This document shows, piece by piece, positions 13,590 through 15,140 of a stretch of 15,140 bases of DNA. The stretch's first letter is position 1; each line of letters begins with the position of its first letter. The stretch covers positions 1-15,140 of the forward strand of contig JAJUHD010000043.1 in assembly GCA_029268085.1 (NCBI GenBank). The letters run 5' to 3'. A program made the translations under genes and the position numbers. The notes below the pieces were generated by a model. It saw nothing but the letters and a program-made list of their open reading frames with translations, was not told the DNA's origin and did not search any database. Source of the stretch: Bacillota bacterium. GTDB lineage: Bacteria; Bacillota; Clostridia; Oscillospirales; Oscillospiraceae.

Positions 13590-15140
13590 ATGCAAAATTT
13601 TTTCTGGATAGGCTTTGCAGGCGCATTGATCGCACTGTTATTCGCCTATATTCAGAGAAGCAGGGTCTTGAAGTTTTCCGAAGGAAACGAGGCCATGCGG
13701 AAAATCGCCGCTTCGATCCGCAAAGGTGCAAACGCGTATCTTAAGCAGCAGTACAAAACTGTCTCAATCGTATTCTTAGTAGTGTTCGTCATTCTTTTAA
13801 TCATGGCGTTTGCCACCGGCGGCGAAATGCTTTCTGAATTCACGCCGTTTGCATTCTTGACCGGCGGTCTTTGGTCTCTGCTGGCCGGATTTATCGGTAT
13901 GAAAATCGCGACTCAGGCCAATGCGCGTACGGCACAGGCGGCTTCCGAAAGTCTAAACAAGGGTCTTAACGTTGCTTTTTCGTCGGGTTCCGTTATGGGC
14001 TTTACTGTAGTCGGACTCGGCATACTAGATATATCGATCTGGTATCACCTGCTCTATTATGTGTTCAAAGTAACCGATCCTACGGCTCTTGCCAACATCA
14101 TGGTCATGAACGGCATGGGCGCTTCCTTCATGGCGCTGTTTGCACGTGTCGGCGGAGGCATCTATACGAAAGCTGCCGACGTCGGCGCCGACCTCGTAGG
14201 TAAGGTTGAAGCCGGTATTCCCGAGGATGACCCGCGCAATCCCGCAACGATCGCGGATAATGTCGGCGACAATGTCGGCGACGTCGCGGGAATGGGCGCT
14301 GACCTGTATGAATCCTATGTCGGCTCTATCCTCGCTTCCTTCGCTCTTTCGACTGCGGCAGGCTATGATTTTAGCGGCATGCTCCTCCCCATGCTGATCG
14401 CGGTATGCGGAATTGCCTGCTCTCTTATCGGCTCGTTCTTCGTCCGCACAAAGGAAGACGCAACGCAGAAATCCCTTCTTAAATCTCTCCGCACAGGCAC
14501 TTATCTCGCGGCCATCCTTTCCGCAGTGCTTGCGGCTCCTCTAACCTATTACACCGTGGGTAACTGGGGCGTCTATATCGCTATTCTTTGCGGTCTTATC
14601 GGCGGCTGCGGCATCGGATATTTTACCGAATACTATACTTCCGATACATATAAGCCCACGCAGGAACTTGCGGGCGCTTCAGAAACCGGATCTGCAACCG
14701 TTATCATCGGCGGTCTTTCCCTCGGAATGAAATCCACAACGGCTTCAATTCTGATTGTTTCAATCGCAGTCGTTGTCAGTTTCTTTGCCGCAAAGGGCAC
14801 AGGCAATTTTTATAACGGTCTTTACGGAATCGGCATTGCCGCAGTTGGAATGCTCTCCACTCTTGGCATCACTCTTGCGACCGATGCATACGGTCCTGTT
14901 GCCGACAACGCGGGCGGCATAGCGGAAATGTCGGGTCTTCCCGAGGAAGTCCGCAACCGTACGGACGCTCTCGATTCTCTCGGAAATACCACAGCCGCCA
15001 CCGGCAAGGGCTTCGCTATCGGCTCCGCTTCGCTGACCGCTCTTGCTCTGCTCGTCTCCTATGTCAATATCGTTGAGGCGAAGGGCGTTGAAATGAATCT
15101 TTCTCTAACGAACCCGACGGTTCTCGTGGGTCTGTTTATC
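13590..15140 (+). CDS. hppA: Membrane-bound ion-translocating pyrophosphatase, 3' end missing
   Basis: The enzyme hydrolyses cytosolic pyrophosphate and pumps H+ or Na+ across the membrane. The 517 codons seen run off the right edge; family members have about 650-720 residues. The start ATG follows GAGGAG by 7 nt. Substrate-site motifs are intact: KAADVGADLVGKVEAGIPED (194-213), DNVGDNVGDVAGMGADLYES (223-242), and DAYGPVADNAGGIAEM (432-447). GNTTAATGKGFAIGSA (465-480) has Ala at position 469 (the AA of TTAA), where K+-independent enzymes carry Lys, so it should be K+-dependent. Glu241 in ADLYESY occupies the place of the TM6 glutamate of Na+-pumping homologues such as that of Thermotoga. Na+ pumping is therefore likely, but K+-dependent H+ pumps also exist. 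Confidence 0.95.
   Translation, partial: MQNFFWIGFAGALIALLFAYIQRSRVLKFSEGNEAMRKIAASIRKGANAYLKQQYKTVSIVFLVVFVILLIMAFATGGEMLSEFTPFAFLTGGLWSLLAGFIGMKIATQANARTAQAASESLNKGLNVAFSSGSVMGFTVVGLGILDISIWYHLLYYVFKVTDPTALANIMVMNGMGASFMALFARVGGGIYTKAADVGADLVGKVEAGIPEDDPRNPATIADNVGDNVGDVAGMGADLYESYVGSILASFALSTAAGYDFSGMLLPMLIAVCGIACSLIGSFFVRTKEDATQKSLLKSLRTGTYLAAILSAVLAAPLTYYTVGNWGVYIAILCGLIGGCGIGYFTEYYTSDTYKPTQELAGASETGSATVIIGGLSLGMKSTTASILIVSIAVVVSFFAAKGTGNFYNGLYGIGIAAVGMLSTLGITLATDAYGPVADNAGGIAEMSGLPEEVRNRTDALDSLGNTTAATGKGFAIGSASLTALALLVSYVNIVEAKGVEMNLSLTNPTVLVGLFI

Overview
The window (15,140 bp, moderate GC) looks like a chromosomal stretch from an anaerobic Firmicute of the class Clostridia, perhaps Oscillospiraceae-like. 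Supporting this are strong GGAGG-type ribosome binding sites, AT-rich promoters close to TTGACA/TATAAT, a lipoprotein BMP transporter system, a multi-cluster Fe-S flavoprotein, and a membrane pyrophosphatase with the K+-dependent signature. The lineage is inferred from gene content only. No phage, IS, CRISPR, tRNA or rRNA sequence is seen.

Layout. 1-140 holds two terminators. 244-5312 (minus strand) is a complete BMP-type ABC importer: lipoprotein, double-domain ATPase and two permeases, most probably for nucleosides. A terminator and a near-consensus promoter divide it into a lipoprotein unit and an ATPase-permease-permease unit with 4-bp overlaps. 5467-6402 (minus) is a short zinc-type medium-chain dehydrogenase just upstream of the lipoprotein gene. 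6692-8080 (plus) is an APC amino acid permease, ending at back-to-back terminators. 8218-11300 (minus) holds an 898-residue Fe-S/flavin oxidoreductase and a HypA-like nickel metallochaperone. 11568-12272 (plus) is a divergent GntR/FadR-type regulator. 12425-13306 (minus) is a glucose-1-phosphate thymidylyltransferase with its own promoter and terminator. 13590-15140 (plus) is a membrane pyrophosphatase cut by the window edge.

How the parts fit. The window is mostly small, independently punctuated transcription units. The strongest regulatory unit is the gntR/oxidoreductase divergent region. One 14-base near-palindrome occurs there twice, once over the -35 region of the oxidoreductase promoter and once at the -10/start of the gntR promoter. 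This suggests the regulator controls itself and the oxidoreductase-hypA pair. The most unusual protein is the 898-residue oxidoreductase, which joins a winged-helix-like, cysteine-rich ferredoxin module to a GltD/NfnB-type flavin module with extra Fe-S motifs at both ends. No wholly new system is evident; the best leads are this fusion protein, its hypA partner and their control region.
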